NCBI RefSeq assembly: GCF_021390535.1
Contig: NZ_JAJUXG010000015.1
Coordinates: forward strand, 227,863 to 291,862
DNA length: 64,000 nucleotides
Origin: Dyadobacter sp. CY312
Lineage (GTDB): Bacteria > Bacteroidota > Bacteroidia > Cytophagales > Spirosomataceae
Direction of reading: 5' to 3'
Program-made: the position numbers and the translations under genes
Shown here: positions 19,015 through 27,012 of the stretch, piece by piece
Position numbering within the stretch: position 1 is the stretch's first letter
How the letters are laid out: each line of letters starts with the position of its first letter
Notes under the pieces: generated by a model
What the model was told of the DNA's origin: nothing
The model's input: the letters and a program-made list of their open reading frames with translations, nothing else
The model's database searches: none

Positions 19015-19716
19015 ATGAGCAAGAAAAACACGGATGAGTCCGGTTTTGAAATTATTGAAACACCCGAGGCTTTGGCCGGACAAATCAGTAAAGCAGAGAT
19101 TTTCTTTCTGAAAAATCGTAACGTGGTTCTTGGCATTGGCGGGGCAATTCTACTTGCTGTTGTCGCATTTGCCGGTTACCGTTTCTATATTGATAGCCAG
19201 GAAGGAACTGCACAAAATGCTCTTTCGAGTGTAGTTTACGATTTTGAAGCAGATTCTTTGCAAAAAGCATTGAATGGAAGCGGAGGAAATGAAGGCTTAT
19301 TGTCAATCGCGGACAGCTATAAAGGAACAGACGCAAGTAACCTTGCTAACTTCTATGCTGGTGTTGCATTGTTGAAACAAGGGAAATTTGATGAGGCGAT
19401 CAGTCATCTTCAATCTTTCAGCTCATCTGATCTGTTGCTTCACGCACGTGCTCAATCTTTGATTGGTGACGCATATCTTGAAAAAAATCAGGCAGCAGAG
19501 GCTATTTCTTTTTATAAGAAGGCTGCTGACTATGAAAAAAATGAATTCTTTACACCGGTATATCTGATGAAACTTGCGCTTGCACAAGAGAAGGCAAATC
19601 AGGCTGCTGATGCTGTTTCGACATATAAACGTGTAGTTGATGAGTTTCCTCTTTCCTCGGAAGTGGTAAACGCTAAGAAGTACATGGGATTACTGGAAGG
19701 ACAGGTCGGCAAATAA
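19015..19716 (+). CDS. Membrane-anchored TPR protein (YfgM-like)
   Basis: This 233-residue protein has a short cytoplasmic N-terminus, a single membrane segment at about residues 38-58 (VVLGIGGAILLAVVAFAGYRF), and a periplasmic helical repeat domain. The repeats include ANFYAGVALLKQGKFDEAI, ARAQSLIGDAYLEKNQAAEA and a third copy near residue 195. This architecture is that of the YfgM / TPR_21 family, which in E. coli binds SecYEG and PpiD; here that role is inference. The start is ATG 19015 rather than a TTG 10 codons upstream, because the latter overlaps the promoter. Confidence 0.82.
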   Translation: MSKKNTDESGFEIIETPEALAGQISKAEIFFLKNRNVVLGIGGAILLAVVAFAGYRFYIDSQEGTAQNALSSVVYDFEADSLQKALNGSGGNEGLLSIADSYKGTDASNLANFYAGVALLKQGKFDEAISHLQSFSSSDLLLHARAQSLIGDAYLEKNQAAEAISFYKKAADYEKNEFFTPVYLMKLALAQEKANQAADAVSTYKRVVDEFPLSSEVVNAKKYMGLLEGQVGK

Positions 19717-19737
19717 TGGTTAACCATTACTGTTCTT

Positions 19738-19777
19738 TAAAAGGATAAAGCCGACAACGGTTTTATCCTTTTTTTGT
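19738..19777 (+). terminator. Terminator after the membrane TPR gene
   Basis: AAAGGATAAAGCCG and CGGTTTTATCCTTT form a stem of about 15 bp with an ACAA loop, ending in a T run. Confidence 0.9.
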
Positions 19778-19831
19778 TCCCACCCTGCAACACCAGAAAG
19801 TAAAGAATTTGTATTCCAAGAAACCTATAAG

Positions 19832-19857
19832 ATCCGGAGGTTAACAATTCTCCGGAT
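19832..19857 (+). promoter_or_regulatory. Inverted repeat upstream of ribH
   Basis: ATCCGGAG (19832-19839) and CTCCGGAT (19850-19857) form a perfect 8-bp dyad with a 10-base centre, 26 bases before the ribH start. It could be a leader hairpin or an operator. It does not show the conserved core of an FMN riboswitch. Confidence 0.45.
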
Positions 19858-19882
19858 ATCCAATATCTAAACTATTGAACGT

Positions 19883-20380
19883 ATGTCAAGTGCTGATAAA
19901 AATCTAAGTGTATTTACAACCGATGATCTTCCTGAGATCAGTAATAAGAAATTTGCCCTTGTAGTGGCCGAATGGAACAGCGAAGTAACTGAAAAGCTTT
20001 TTGAAGGAGCTTACCAGACTCTAATCCAATATGGCGCTTTGCCCCAAAACATAGAAAGAGGGAACGTTCCGGGTAGCTTTGAACTCACACTTGCGTCTCA
20101 CTGGTATGCGCAGCGTGCCGATATCGATGCAGTAATTGCATTGGGCGTAGTCATTCAGGGTGAAACAAAGCACAACGACTACATCAACCACGCCGTGGCG
20201 CAGGGAATTACCAACGTAAGTATTCAAAACAACAAACCGGTAATATTTGGTGTGCTTACTCCAAACAATATGGAACAGGCAATTGACCGTTCGGGTGGTG
20301 TGCATGGTAACAAAGGTGACGAAGCTGCTATGACGGCGATCAAAATGGTAGGGCTGAAAGACAAGATATTTACCCGTTAG
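19883..20380 (+). CDS. ribH: 6,7-dimethyl-8-ribityllumazine synthase
   Basis: This 165-residue enzyme catalyses the penultimate step of riboflavin synthesis. The motifs VVAEWNSEVTEKL near residue 29, NVPGSFELTL near 62, ALGVVIQGETKHNDYI near 90 and FGVLTPNNMEQAIDRSGG near 125 are all typical. It belongs to the icosahedral lumazine synthase family. It stands alone from other rib genes in this window, and a long imperfect inverted repeat follows it. Confidence 0.97.
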   Translation: MSSADKNLSVFTTDDLPEISNKKFALVVAEWNSEVTEKLFEGAYQTLIQYGALPQNIERGNVPGSFELTLASHWYAQRADIDAVIALGVVIQGETKHNDYINHAVAQGITNVSIQNNKPVIFGVLTPNNMEQAIDRSGGVHGNKGDEAAMTAIKMVGLKDKIFTR

Positions 20381-20391
20381 GCGAACCCTTG

Positions 20392-20465
20392 GTCAGGAAT
20401 TGTCAGGTATAGTCATGAGGTTACAGAATGTATCCACACCTGAGTACAAATGACAATTCCCTGAC
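20392..20465. repeat. Imperfect inverted repeat between ribH and lysC
   Basis: GTCAGGAATTGTCA (20392-20405) pairs with TGACAATTCCCTGAC (20451-20465), with one bulged base and a 45-base centre. A further TGACAATT follows at about 20482. The arms have no clear T run, so it is either a weak terminator or a member of an intergenic repeat family. Confidence 0.5.
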
Positions 20466-20536
20466 GACAATCGGCCATCCGTGACAATTATTTGACCAAA
20501 AACTAATTCATTCAAAATTCAATCACTATAATATTT

Positions 20537-21895
20537 ATGCAAGTCTGGAAATTTGGTGGCACATCGGTTGGAAAACCTGAGCGCATGCATTCAATCCGCG
20601 AACTTCTTGAAAATGATACGAATCGTAAGATTGTCGTTTTGTCAGCATTATCGGGAACAACCAATGCGCTGATCTCCATTGGAGAATCTGCAAAAGCGTA
20701 TGATGAAGATCAGGCTATTTCCAAGATTGACGACTTGAAGACACATTACGAGTTGTTTATCAAGGAATTGTATTCTACCGAAGAAGGACTTGCGAAAGGT
20801 CAGGAAATTATTGACAGTGAATTCGGATTTATTCGCTCGCTGGTTGGTATCAAACCTTTTACAATCAAACAGGATAAAGAACTGGTTGCAGAAGGCGAAA
20901 TATTGAGCACAAAAATGTTCCAGGCTTATCTGGAAGAAAAAGGCGATAGTTCTGTATTACTGCCTGCACTGGATTTCATGCGTATTGACGCTGACGGTGA
21001 ACCGGAAATGGCAGCCATTGAAGAAAAACTGGTTGCGATTTTGAACCAACATACGGATGCCAAAATTGTTGTAACCCAAGGTTTTATCTGCCGCAACCCA
21101 AGAGAAGAGGTAGACAACCTGAAACGAGGCGGATCTGATTATACAGCGTCGTTGATTGGCGGCGCAATTCGCGCAGACGAAATTCAGATCTGGACGGATA
21201 TAGACGGAATGCACAACAACGATCCTCGCATTGTAAAGCGCACCTTCCCGATCAGAGAACTGACTTTTGAAGAAGCGGCTGAACTGGCTTATTTCGGAGC
21301 GAAAATTTTGCACCCAAGTACGATCACGCCAGCGAAACTTCGTGGCGTACCTGTACGCCTGAAAAATACCATGCAGCCTGAGGCTCCTGGTACGCTCATC
21401 GCCAATCAGACGTCTGACCGCGAAATCAAAGCGATTGCAGCCAAAGACAACATTACGGCGATATACATACATTCGACCCGTATGCTGAATGCTTACGGTT
21501 TTCTGCGCAGGGTGTTTGAGATTTTTGAAAAATACAAAACACCGGTGGACATGATCACCACGTCGGAAGTCTCGGTTTCTGTTACGATTGACAATTCTGA
21601 TCACCTGGAAGCAATTACTGCCGAACTGAGAGAATTTGCGGATTTGGAAGAGCATGACCGCGACCAGAACATCATTTGTATCGTTGGTAATTTCAGCGCT
21701 GACAAAGAAGGGATTGCATTGAAAGTATTGGAAGCGATGAAAAACATTCCGATCCGGATGATTTCTTACGGTGCTTCGGAACACAACTTGTCACTTTTGA
21801 TTCATTCAAAATACAAGGCGGAAGCGCTGAATGTATTAAACGAGCGCCTTTTCTACTACGAGGATGCGATGAAAAATATATTCTCAGCTCAATAA
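20537..21895 (+). CDS. lysC: Aspartate kinase
   Basis: This 452-residue kinase phosphorylates aspartate, the first step toward lysine, threonine and methionine. The start MQVWKFGGTSVG is the ATP/aspartate motif, with GGSDYTASLIGGAI near residue 199 and WTDIDGMHNNDPRI near 220. Two ACT-domain regions (about 300-375 and 380-445) provide allosteric feedback. It is a stand-alone kinase without a homoserine dehydrogenase domain. serS follows after 67 bases. Confidence 0.95.
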   Translation: MQVWKFGGTSVGKPERMHSIRELLENDTNRKIVVLSALSGTTNALISIGESAKAYDEDQAISKIDDLKTHYELFIKELYSTEEGLAKGQEIIDSEFGFIRSLVGIKPFTIKQDKELVAEGEILSTKMFQAYLEEKGDSSVLLPALDFMRIDADGEPEMAAIEEKLVAILNQHTDAKIVVTQGFICRNPREEVDNLKRGGSDYTASLIGGAIRADEIQIWTDIDGMHNNDPRIVKRTFPIRELTFEEAAELAYFGAKILHPSTITPAKLRGVPVRLKNTMQPEAPGTLIANQTSDREIKAIAAKDNITAIYIHSTRMLNAYGFLRRVFEIFEKYKTPVDMITTSEVSVSVTIDNSDHLEAITAELREFADLEEHDRDQNIICIVGNFSADKEGIALKVLEAMKNIPIRMISYGASEHNLSLLIHSKYKAEALNVLNERLFYYEDAMKNIFSAQ

Positions 21896-21929
21896 TTGAA
21901 CTGAGTTAAATTGATAAAAACTTTAAAAA

Positions 21930-21960
21930 AGCTGACAGCAACAGCCGACAGCCGACAGCC
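21930..21960 (+). repeat. Short tandem GCYGACA repeat upstream of serS
   Basis: Three copies of the heptamer GC(C/T)GACA plus one degenerate copy occupy the 31 bases just before the serS ATG. It sits in the leader, so it would be part of the transcript. Confidence 0.6.
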
Positions 21961-21962
21961 AT

Positions 21963-23255
21963 ATGTTACAACCGATATTTATCCGCGACAACAGAGAATT
22001 AACTCTCGCGGGGTTAAAGAAAAAGCATTTTAAAGACGCCGAACAGGTTGTCGACCGGATCATTGAACTGGATCGTTTACGACGTGAAACGCAACAGGAA
22101 CTGGATGCAGTACTGACGCAATCCAATGCAAAAGCGAAGGAAATTGGTGGTCTGATGAAAGAAGGCAAAAAAACCGAAGCCGAACTGGCTAAAGGTGAGA
22201 CGGCCGCTCTGAAGGACAAATCCAGACTGTTGGAAGAACAACACAAGGCCACGGAAGAGGAATTACTGAGTGAATTGGTTAAGCTTCCTAACCTGCCACA
22301 CGAAAGTGTACCAGAAGGACGCACGGCTGAGGACAATGTGAATGTATTTGAACAAGGGGCAAAACCTACTCTTCCGGCTGGAGCACAACCTCACTGGGAA
22401 CTGATTAAAAAACTCGGTAAAAATCAGGCCCCTATTATTGATTTTGAGCTTGGTAATAAAATAACTGGTGCCGGTTTCCCTGTTTACAAAGGGAAAGCGG
22501 CCCGTTTGCAGCGCGCCATGATTGCTTTCTTTTTAGACGAAGCGGGAAAAGCAGGATATACCGAAGTTCAGACACCAATTGTTGTAAATGCTGATTCAGG
22601 ATTTGCGACGGGGCAATTACCCGACAAAGAAGGACAAATGTACCATGATGCACAGGATGACCTTTACCTCATCCCAACTGCGGAAGTACCGGTAACCAAT
22701 CTTTACCGCGACGTGATTGTAGCGGAGTCCGACTTACCTGTTAAACATGCAGCTTACACGCCTTGTTTCCGCCGCGAGGCAGGAAGCTGGGGAGCGCACG
22801 TTCGTGGGCTCAACCGTTTGCATCAGTTTGATAAGATCGAAATTGTTCAGATTAACAAACCTGAGGAGTCTTACAAGGCGCTGGATGAAATGGTGGATCA
22901 CGTGAAGAGCCTGCTCGAAAAACTGGATCTGCCCTACCGCATTCTTCGCCTTTGCGGTGGCGATATGGGCTTTACCTCTGCACTGACTTACGATTTCGAA
23001 GTGTGGTCCGCTGGCCAGGAACGCTGGCTGGAATGCAGTTCGGTCTCCAACTTTGAAACTTATCAGGCCAACCGTCTGAAATTACGCTATAAAAATGCGG
23101 ACAAAAAGACGCAGTTGCTACACACGCTGAACGGCTCTGCCCTGGCGTTGCCCCGTATCCTGGCTGCATTGCTGGAAAACAACCAGCAGGCTGACGGTAC
23201 AGTTCGTATTCCAGCCGTTTTGGTGCCTTACTGTGGATTTGATGTGATTGAATAA
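21963..23255 (+). CDS. serS: Seryl-tRNA synthetase
   Basis: This 430-residue class II synthetase charges tRNA-Ser. The N-terminal 110 residues form the long coiled-coil tRNA arm, rich in Glu/Lys. Class II motif 2 is visible as TPCFRREAGSWG near residue 262, and motif 3 as NGSALALPRILAALLEN near residue 390. The ATG start sits directly after the heptamer repeat. A shared bidirectional terminator separates it from the convergent MutS-like gene. Confidence 0.96.
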   Translation: MLQPIFIRDNRELTLAGLKKKHFKDAEQVVDRIIELDRLRRETQQELDAVLTQSNAKAKEIGGLMKEGKKTEAELAKGETAALKDKSRLLEEQHKATEEELLSELVKLPNLPHESVPEGRTAEDNVNVFEQGAKPTLPAGAQPHWELIKKLGKNQAPIIDFELGNKITGAGFPVYKGKAARLQRAMIAFFLDEAGKAGYTEVQTPIVVNADSGFATGQLPDKEGQMYHDAQDDLYLIPTAEVPVTNLYRDVIVAESDLPVKHAAYTPCFRREAGSWGAHVRGLNRLHQFDKIEIVQINKPEESYKALDEMVDHVKSLLEKLDLPYRILRLCGGDMGFTSALTYDFEVWSAGQERWLECSSVSNFETYQANRLKLRYKNADKKTQLLHTLNGSALALPRILAALLENNQQADGTVRIPAVLVPYCGFDVIE

Positions 23256-23275
23256 TAGTTCATACAAGCCGAATA

Positions 23276-23307
23276 GACAAAGCCTTCATGAAAATGAGGG
23301 CTTTGTC
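23276..23307. terminator. Bidirectional terminator between serS and the MutS-like gene
   Basis: GACAAAGCCTTCAT and ATGAGGGCTTTGTC pair over 14 bases with one G-U and a four-base loop. It overlaps the stop codon of the leftward gene. Confidence 0.75.
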
Positions 23308-24637
23308 AGTTTATATTCCCACGAAGCAATGCAGGAATCCCAACCTTCTCCATAATAAGCTTTCCCACTTTTTCTGACGCAATACCCTGTTCCAGTAGAA
23401 AAGTATTTTCAAATTCCCCTCCGGTTATTTTTGTTTTAAAACAATTAAAACAGACTTCTTTTGAACTCAGGTATTTTTCGAGCAACTCCATCAGATGCGT
23501 TGATACAATGAAAATGGAAGATTTGTAATTTGTAAAGCCATCAATGACAGTTTGTGAGCAGTGCAGTGCGTCTTCCTGATTGGTTCCTCTGAACAATTCA
23601 TCGATCAACACCGTACATTTTTCGCCATTATACAGCGCCTGGGCAATTTCCTTCACCCGCATAATTTCATTGTAAAAATGGCTGTATCCCAGCGTGAGAT
23701 CATCCGAAAGATGAATGGACGTGAAGAGTCTGTTGCTGAACGAAAGACGGAGGCTAGTTGCCGGCACCGGCCATCCCAGATGTGCCAGGTAAACGGCAAC
23801 ACCATACGATTTAAGAAAAGTTGTTTTGCCACTCGTATTTGCGCCGGTAAGGATACAAATTCCGGAATTCCCATTCAACGAAATATCGTTTCTGGTCGAA
23901 TTGGCAATCAGAGGATGCCACAGCCCCGTCACATCAAAACAGGTATCATGTGATACGAAGTCAGGATAACACAGCGTATGTTCCCGGGCGGTTCTCGCAA
24001 TGGAAGTTATCGCATCCAGCGTATAAAAGATATCAAGCACCCTCCTGAACTCTCTTTTATGCTGTTTTCTAAAAAAGTAATCCAGGTAAAATGTAGATCT
24101 GTCAGACAGGCTTTTACCTTGTTGATTTACATAAGATCTTAGCGCGAAAGAATCCAGAAAAGATTTTAAAAAACCGAAATCGTCCTTGAAAGAATCAGGA
24201 AAGCCAAAATACGAAAGCTGCGTTACCGTATCTTGTAATGCCGATAAAACCCTGATTGTTGCAGCTACTCCGCTTTGAATCAGATGGAATTCGGCCTCAT
24301 TTCTATATGCAAACATCATTGTCTGAAACCAGTGCTGGATCACATCCTGAGACATTGTGTGCACAATATTGCTTTCATAATAACTTTCTGACGCCGCGAT
24401 ATAGGCATGCGATACATTCACTTCCCAGTAGTGAAAGTTTGACGAAACAGACCTGAGCAAATCCTGTGATGCCAATATCTCCTCAGAGTTTTGCATAGGA
24501 TTTCTGATCATTCTTTTGAGCAAATCGCGGCCACCATAAGATTTTGTTCTGTCAAAAAAACTTAAAATGGAGGCCTCCATACTTTTCTCAGAAACGATCT
24601 GAAGCTCGTGCAGGGTATGGTCACTAACTAAGTGCAT
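23306..24637 (-). CDS. Short MutS-like ATPase (lacks the mismatch-binding domain)
   Basis: This 443-residue protein contains the MutS core/lever region (about 1-230) and the ABC-type ATPase domain V (about 231-443). Walker A is TGANTSGKTT at residues 265-274, and Walker B is VLIDELFRGTNQEDAL near 342. The STH motif is VSTHLMELLEKY. It lacks MutS domain I and its Phe-Xaa-Glu mismatch reader, so it is not the repair sensor. Such short forms occur in Bacteroidota, and their role is not known to me; a recombination or DNA-junction role is only inference from MutS2-type proteins. No Smr nuclease domain is present. Confidence 0.88.
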   Translation of the reverse strand: MHLVSDHTLHELQIVSEKSMEASILSFFDRTKSYGGRDLLKRMIRNPMQNSEEILASQDLLRSVSSNFHYWEVNVSHAYIAASESYYESNIVHTMSQDVIQHWFQTMMFAYRNEAEFHLIQSGVAATIRVLSALQDTVTQLSYFGFPDSFKDDFGFLKSFLDSFALRSYVNQQGKSLSDRSTFYLDYFFRKQHKREFRRVLDIFYTLDAITSIARTAREHTLCYPDFVSHDTCFDVTGLWHPLIANSTRNDISLNGNSGICILTGANTSGKTTFLKSYGVAVYLAHLGWPVPATSLRLSFSNRLFTSIHLSDDLTLGYSHFYNEIMRVKEIAQALYNGEKCTVLIDELFRGTNQEDALHCSQTVIDGFTNYKSSIFIVSTHLMELLEKYLSSKEVCFNCFKTKITGGEFENTFLLEQGIASEKVGKLIMEKVGIPALLRGNIN

Positions 24638-24789
24638 ATTGGATATTCAGGTGTTTCCCAAAAATAATCACTGAGCTTAGCTTCCTGTGTTAAAGTAAGT
24701 TAAATGCTCATCCAGCTCTTGAAAAGCCCCTGTTAAAAAAACCTAACAGCCATTTGTCTCTTCTTCATTTTTCTAACTTGCTTCAAAAA

Positions 24790-25113
24790 ATGATGAAACA
24801 ACGTTTGCAAGCCATATTATATTTCTATCAATCGGTCGGCCTGGTTACAGGGCTCATTTCTCTCACCTTATGGATTATTGCGCAACTTCCGCTCAGTGAA
24901 GACTTCCAACGTTTTCTTCCGCTCTATCTGATCCTGAAAGCTGTTACAGATTTCCTTTTGTGGCGTTATCTGAGAAAACACCATCAGGTCCAATTGTTCT
25001 TTTACACCAATCTGGGCATTTCCGAACTCCGGCTCTACATGTCGGCTTTCCTGCTCGACCTTGCAGCGTTTTTTGTGGTCATCGCCATTATTAAACTTTT
25101 CCTTTCTATCTGA
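24790..25113 (+). CDS. Small polytopic membrane protein preceding an ABC ATPase
   Basis: This 107-residue protein (start at the first of two adjacent ATG codons) has three hydrophobic stretches: about 10-32, 42-58 and 84-106. Between them is the basic segment RYLRKHHQVQ. I do not recognise a family. The stop is six bases before the ABC ATPase gene, so the two are almost certainly cotranscribed. It could be the membrane partner of that ATPase, although it is far smaller than normal ABC permeases. Confidence 0.72.
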   Translation: MMKQRLQAILYFYQSVGLVTGLISLTLWIIAQLPLSEDFQRFLPLYLILKAVTDFLLWRYLRKHHQVQLFFYTNLGISELRLYMSAFLLDLAAFFVVIAIIKLFLSI

Positions 25114-25119
25114 TCAATC

Positions 25120-25782
25120 ATGAAAACGCAGCTATTAGAAGCAGACAGTATGTGGCTTGAATACAATGGAAAGAAAATACTCCAGAGTATCTACATTAAA
25201 ATGGAGACAGGAAAAGTAACAGGCCTGCTTGGGCGTAATGGTACCGGGAAATCAAGTCTGCTGAGAATGATATTTGGAACACTTCGGGGACAAAATCAAT
25301 CAGTGCGAATCAATGGCGAATATATCGCAAAACCCTATTTGCATGCGGGCATCATCCGCTATTTACCACAAAGCAATTTTATGCCAAAAAATCTAAAAGT
25401 GAATCATCTGTGCGAATTGTATCGTGTCCGTTTCCAAGACGTTACCGATCATTTTCCAGAATTTGATAAGTATGAAAAACACCTTCTCGGGAAGCTTTCA
25501 GGAGGCGAAATCCGCCTGATAGAAACGCTACTCATACTTTTATCGCCCGTGCATTTTGTCCTGCTCGATGAACCTTTTACACACGTATCTCCGCTCATGG
25601 TGGAAAAGCTGTCAACGGTGATCCATGAACAGAAAGAGAACAAAGGTATTTTGTTGTCGGACCATGCTTACCAACATGTTACGGATTTGAGCGACGATCT
25701 CTATATGATTGTTCCAATTGGCAGGAGTGTGCTGTTGAAAAACCCTGAACAGGATATAAAATCATTGGGCTACACTTCCTGA
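25120..25782 (+). CDS. ABC transporter ATP-binding protein, without an obvious permease
   Basis: This 220-residue ATPase has every standard motif: Walker A GRNGTGKSS (residues 38-46), Q-loop LPQSN (about 82-86), signature LSGGE (126-130), Walker B VHFVLLDEP (about 144-152) and the switch His182 in LLSDHAY. No conventional permease gene is adjacent; the only candidate partner is the small membrane protein just upstream. Its last 21 bases overlap the convergent membrane-protein gene. Function and substrate are unknown. Confidence 0.9.
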   Translation: MKTQLLEADSMWLEYNGKKILQSIYIKMETGKVTGLLGRNGTGKSSLLRMIFGTLRGQNQSVRINGEYIAKPYLHAGIIRYLPQSNFMPKNLKVNHLCELYRVRFQDVTDHFPEFDKYEKHLLGKLSGGEIRLIETLLILLSPVHFVLLDEPFTHVSPLMVEKLSTVIHEQKENKGILLSDHAYQHVTDLSDDLYMIVPIGRSVLLKNPEQDIKSLGYTS

Positions 25783-27012
25783 TTTCTTCGGAAATGCCAG
25801 CCATACAAAATAGCCCGTCATGATTACGATGGCGACCTGCATCAGATAATCTGTAAGCAGACCAGTAGAGGAAATTATATCAGTTGGGCTCATATAACAT
25901 GGCATACCCAACCTCCACCAGTAAGATGGATGAACGACGCAAAGCACATTGAAAATCAAAAGTAATACGACCTGTGTGCGGTTGCTCCAATTGACCACAT
26001 AAAAAACAAGCGGCACCAGAAAAAGAAAAATATAGTTGCTGTAAGCACTTTGCTGCACCACCATCATGGTCGCATACAATACAATCCAGACCCGCGAAAG
26101 CATTACTCTGAAATCGGTATTGCGGAGCCGCCAGGCAGCAAGACAAGCAAGCCCTACCGAAGCAACAAGCCCTATCCAGTTCCAGAATTTTTCACCTACA
26201 CCAATATGATTATAAAACCAGGGATTGAGTATTGCCGGAATATTCGGCGCCCGTAACGTTTGCGCCTCGTCCATAGGCTGGGTAAATTCCCATCCCACCA
26301 AAGGATACAGAATACCTAGTGATATGATCCCAATAATGATCATGGGAATCATGAACCGGATCTTTTCTTTCTCAATCAAAAAGAGTGGAACCAGAATGAG
26401 AACGAAAATCGCTTTGGTCATCAGCAAACCTATTGCCAGAATAACCGAGTACCAGATCACACTCACCTTCCGCTCGCGCACCAGATACGCCAATGCCACA
26501 AAAAGCCACATCCAGACATCCTCCTGAGCTCCTACAATGCAGAGGATCAGCGAACCCGGCAAAACGTAATAGACAAGCGCGTTGAAAAGGAAAGTCCCTT
26601 TGGTCTGAAAAGGTCTGAAGAAATGCCAGGAGATCAGAACAGCAATTCCATCCATCACCGCCATCGTGAACACAATCATTTTCGGATCGTACCATAACTT
26701 TAACCAGATTCCCAGAAAGTATGGGTAAAGCGGTGAATAGGGAGACCAGAAGTCCCGATAAACCACCAACCCCTGTGAAGCTTTGCTGCCTTCGTCCCAG
26801 AAGCCGTTTACGTCGGAAGTAGTTGCAAGATCAGCAATGAGATAAATGGCAACAAAAGGAATGAGCCTGAAAAGGACCCAGCCCACAAAAAGAGTCACAT
26901 TTACACGCTTACCTTCAAGCCTGTTTATAAATGCTTTTCTTTTCAGCAGCATGATGACCAGTAGGAAAACGCAGGCAATGCTGATGCCTAATTTGGCCCA
27001 AACTATACTCAT
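25762..27012 (-). CDS. Polytopic membrane protein, probable GT-C type glycosyltransferase
   Basis: This 416-residue protein has about ten hydrophobic segments and a conserved loop near residue 90 (QGLVVYRDFWSPYSPLYPYFLGIW). That acidic, aromatic-rich first periplasmic loop resembles polyprenyl-sugar-dependent GT-C/DUF2029 enzymes. The call is based on topology and the loop, not on a firm family match. It overlaps the upstream gene by four bases (ATGA), so the two are translationally coupled, and it is a clear paralogue of it. Confidence 0.7.
   Translation of the reverse strand: MSIVWAKLGISIACVFLLVIMLLKRKAFINRLEGKRVNVTLFVGWVLFRLIPFVAIYLIADLATTSDVNGFWDEGSKASQGLVVYRDFWSPYSPLYPYFLGIWLKLWYDPKMIVFTMAVMDGIAVLISWHFFRPFQTKGTFLFNALVYYVLPGSLILCIVGAQEDVWMWLFVALAYLVRERKVSVIWYSVILAIGLLMTKAIFVLILVPLFLIEKEKIRFMIPMIIIGIISLGILYPLVGWEFTQPMDEAQTLRAPNIPAILNPWFYNHIGVGEKFWNWIGLVASVGLACLAAWRLRNTDFRVMLSRVWIVLYATMMVVQQSAYSNYIFLFLVPLVFYVVNWSNRTQVVLLLIFNVLCVVHPSYWWRLGMPCYMSPTDIISSTGLLTDYLMQVAIVIMTGYFVWLAFPKKSGSVAQ

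Noticed and set aside
19832..19857. FMN riboswitch before ribH
   Set aside because: Only an 8-bp dyad is present; the multi-helix conserved core expected of the riboswitch is absent.
20957..21784. 275-residue minus-strand open frame
   Set aside because: It is antisense to lysC and is enriched in Arg and Phe as a shadow frame.
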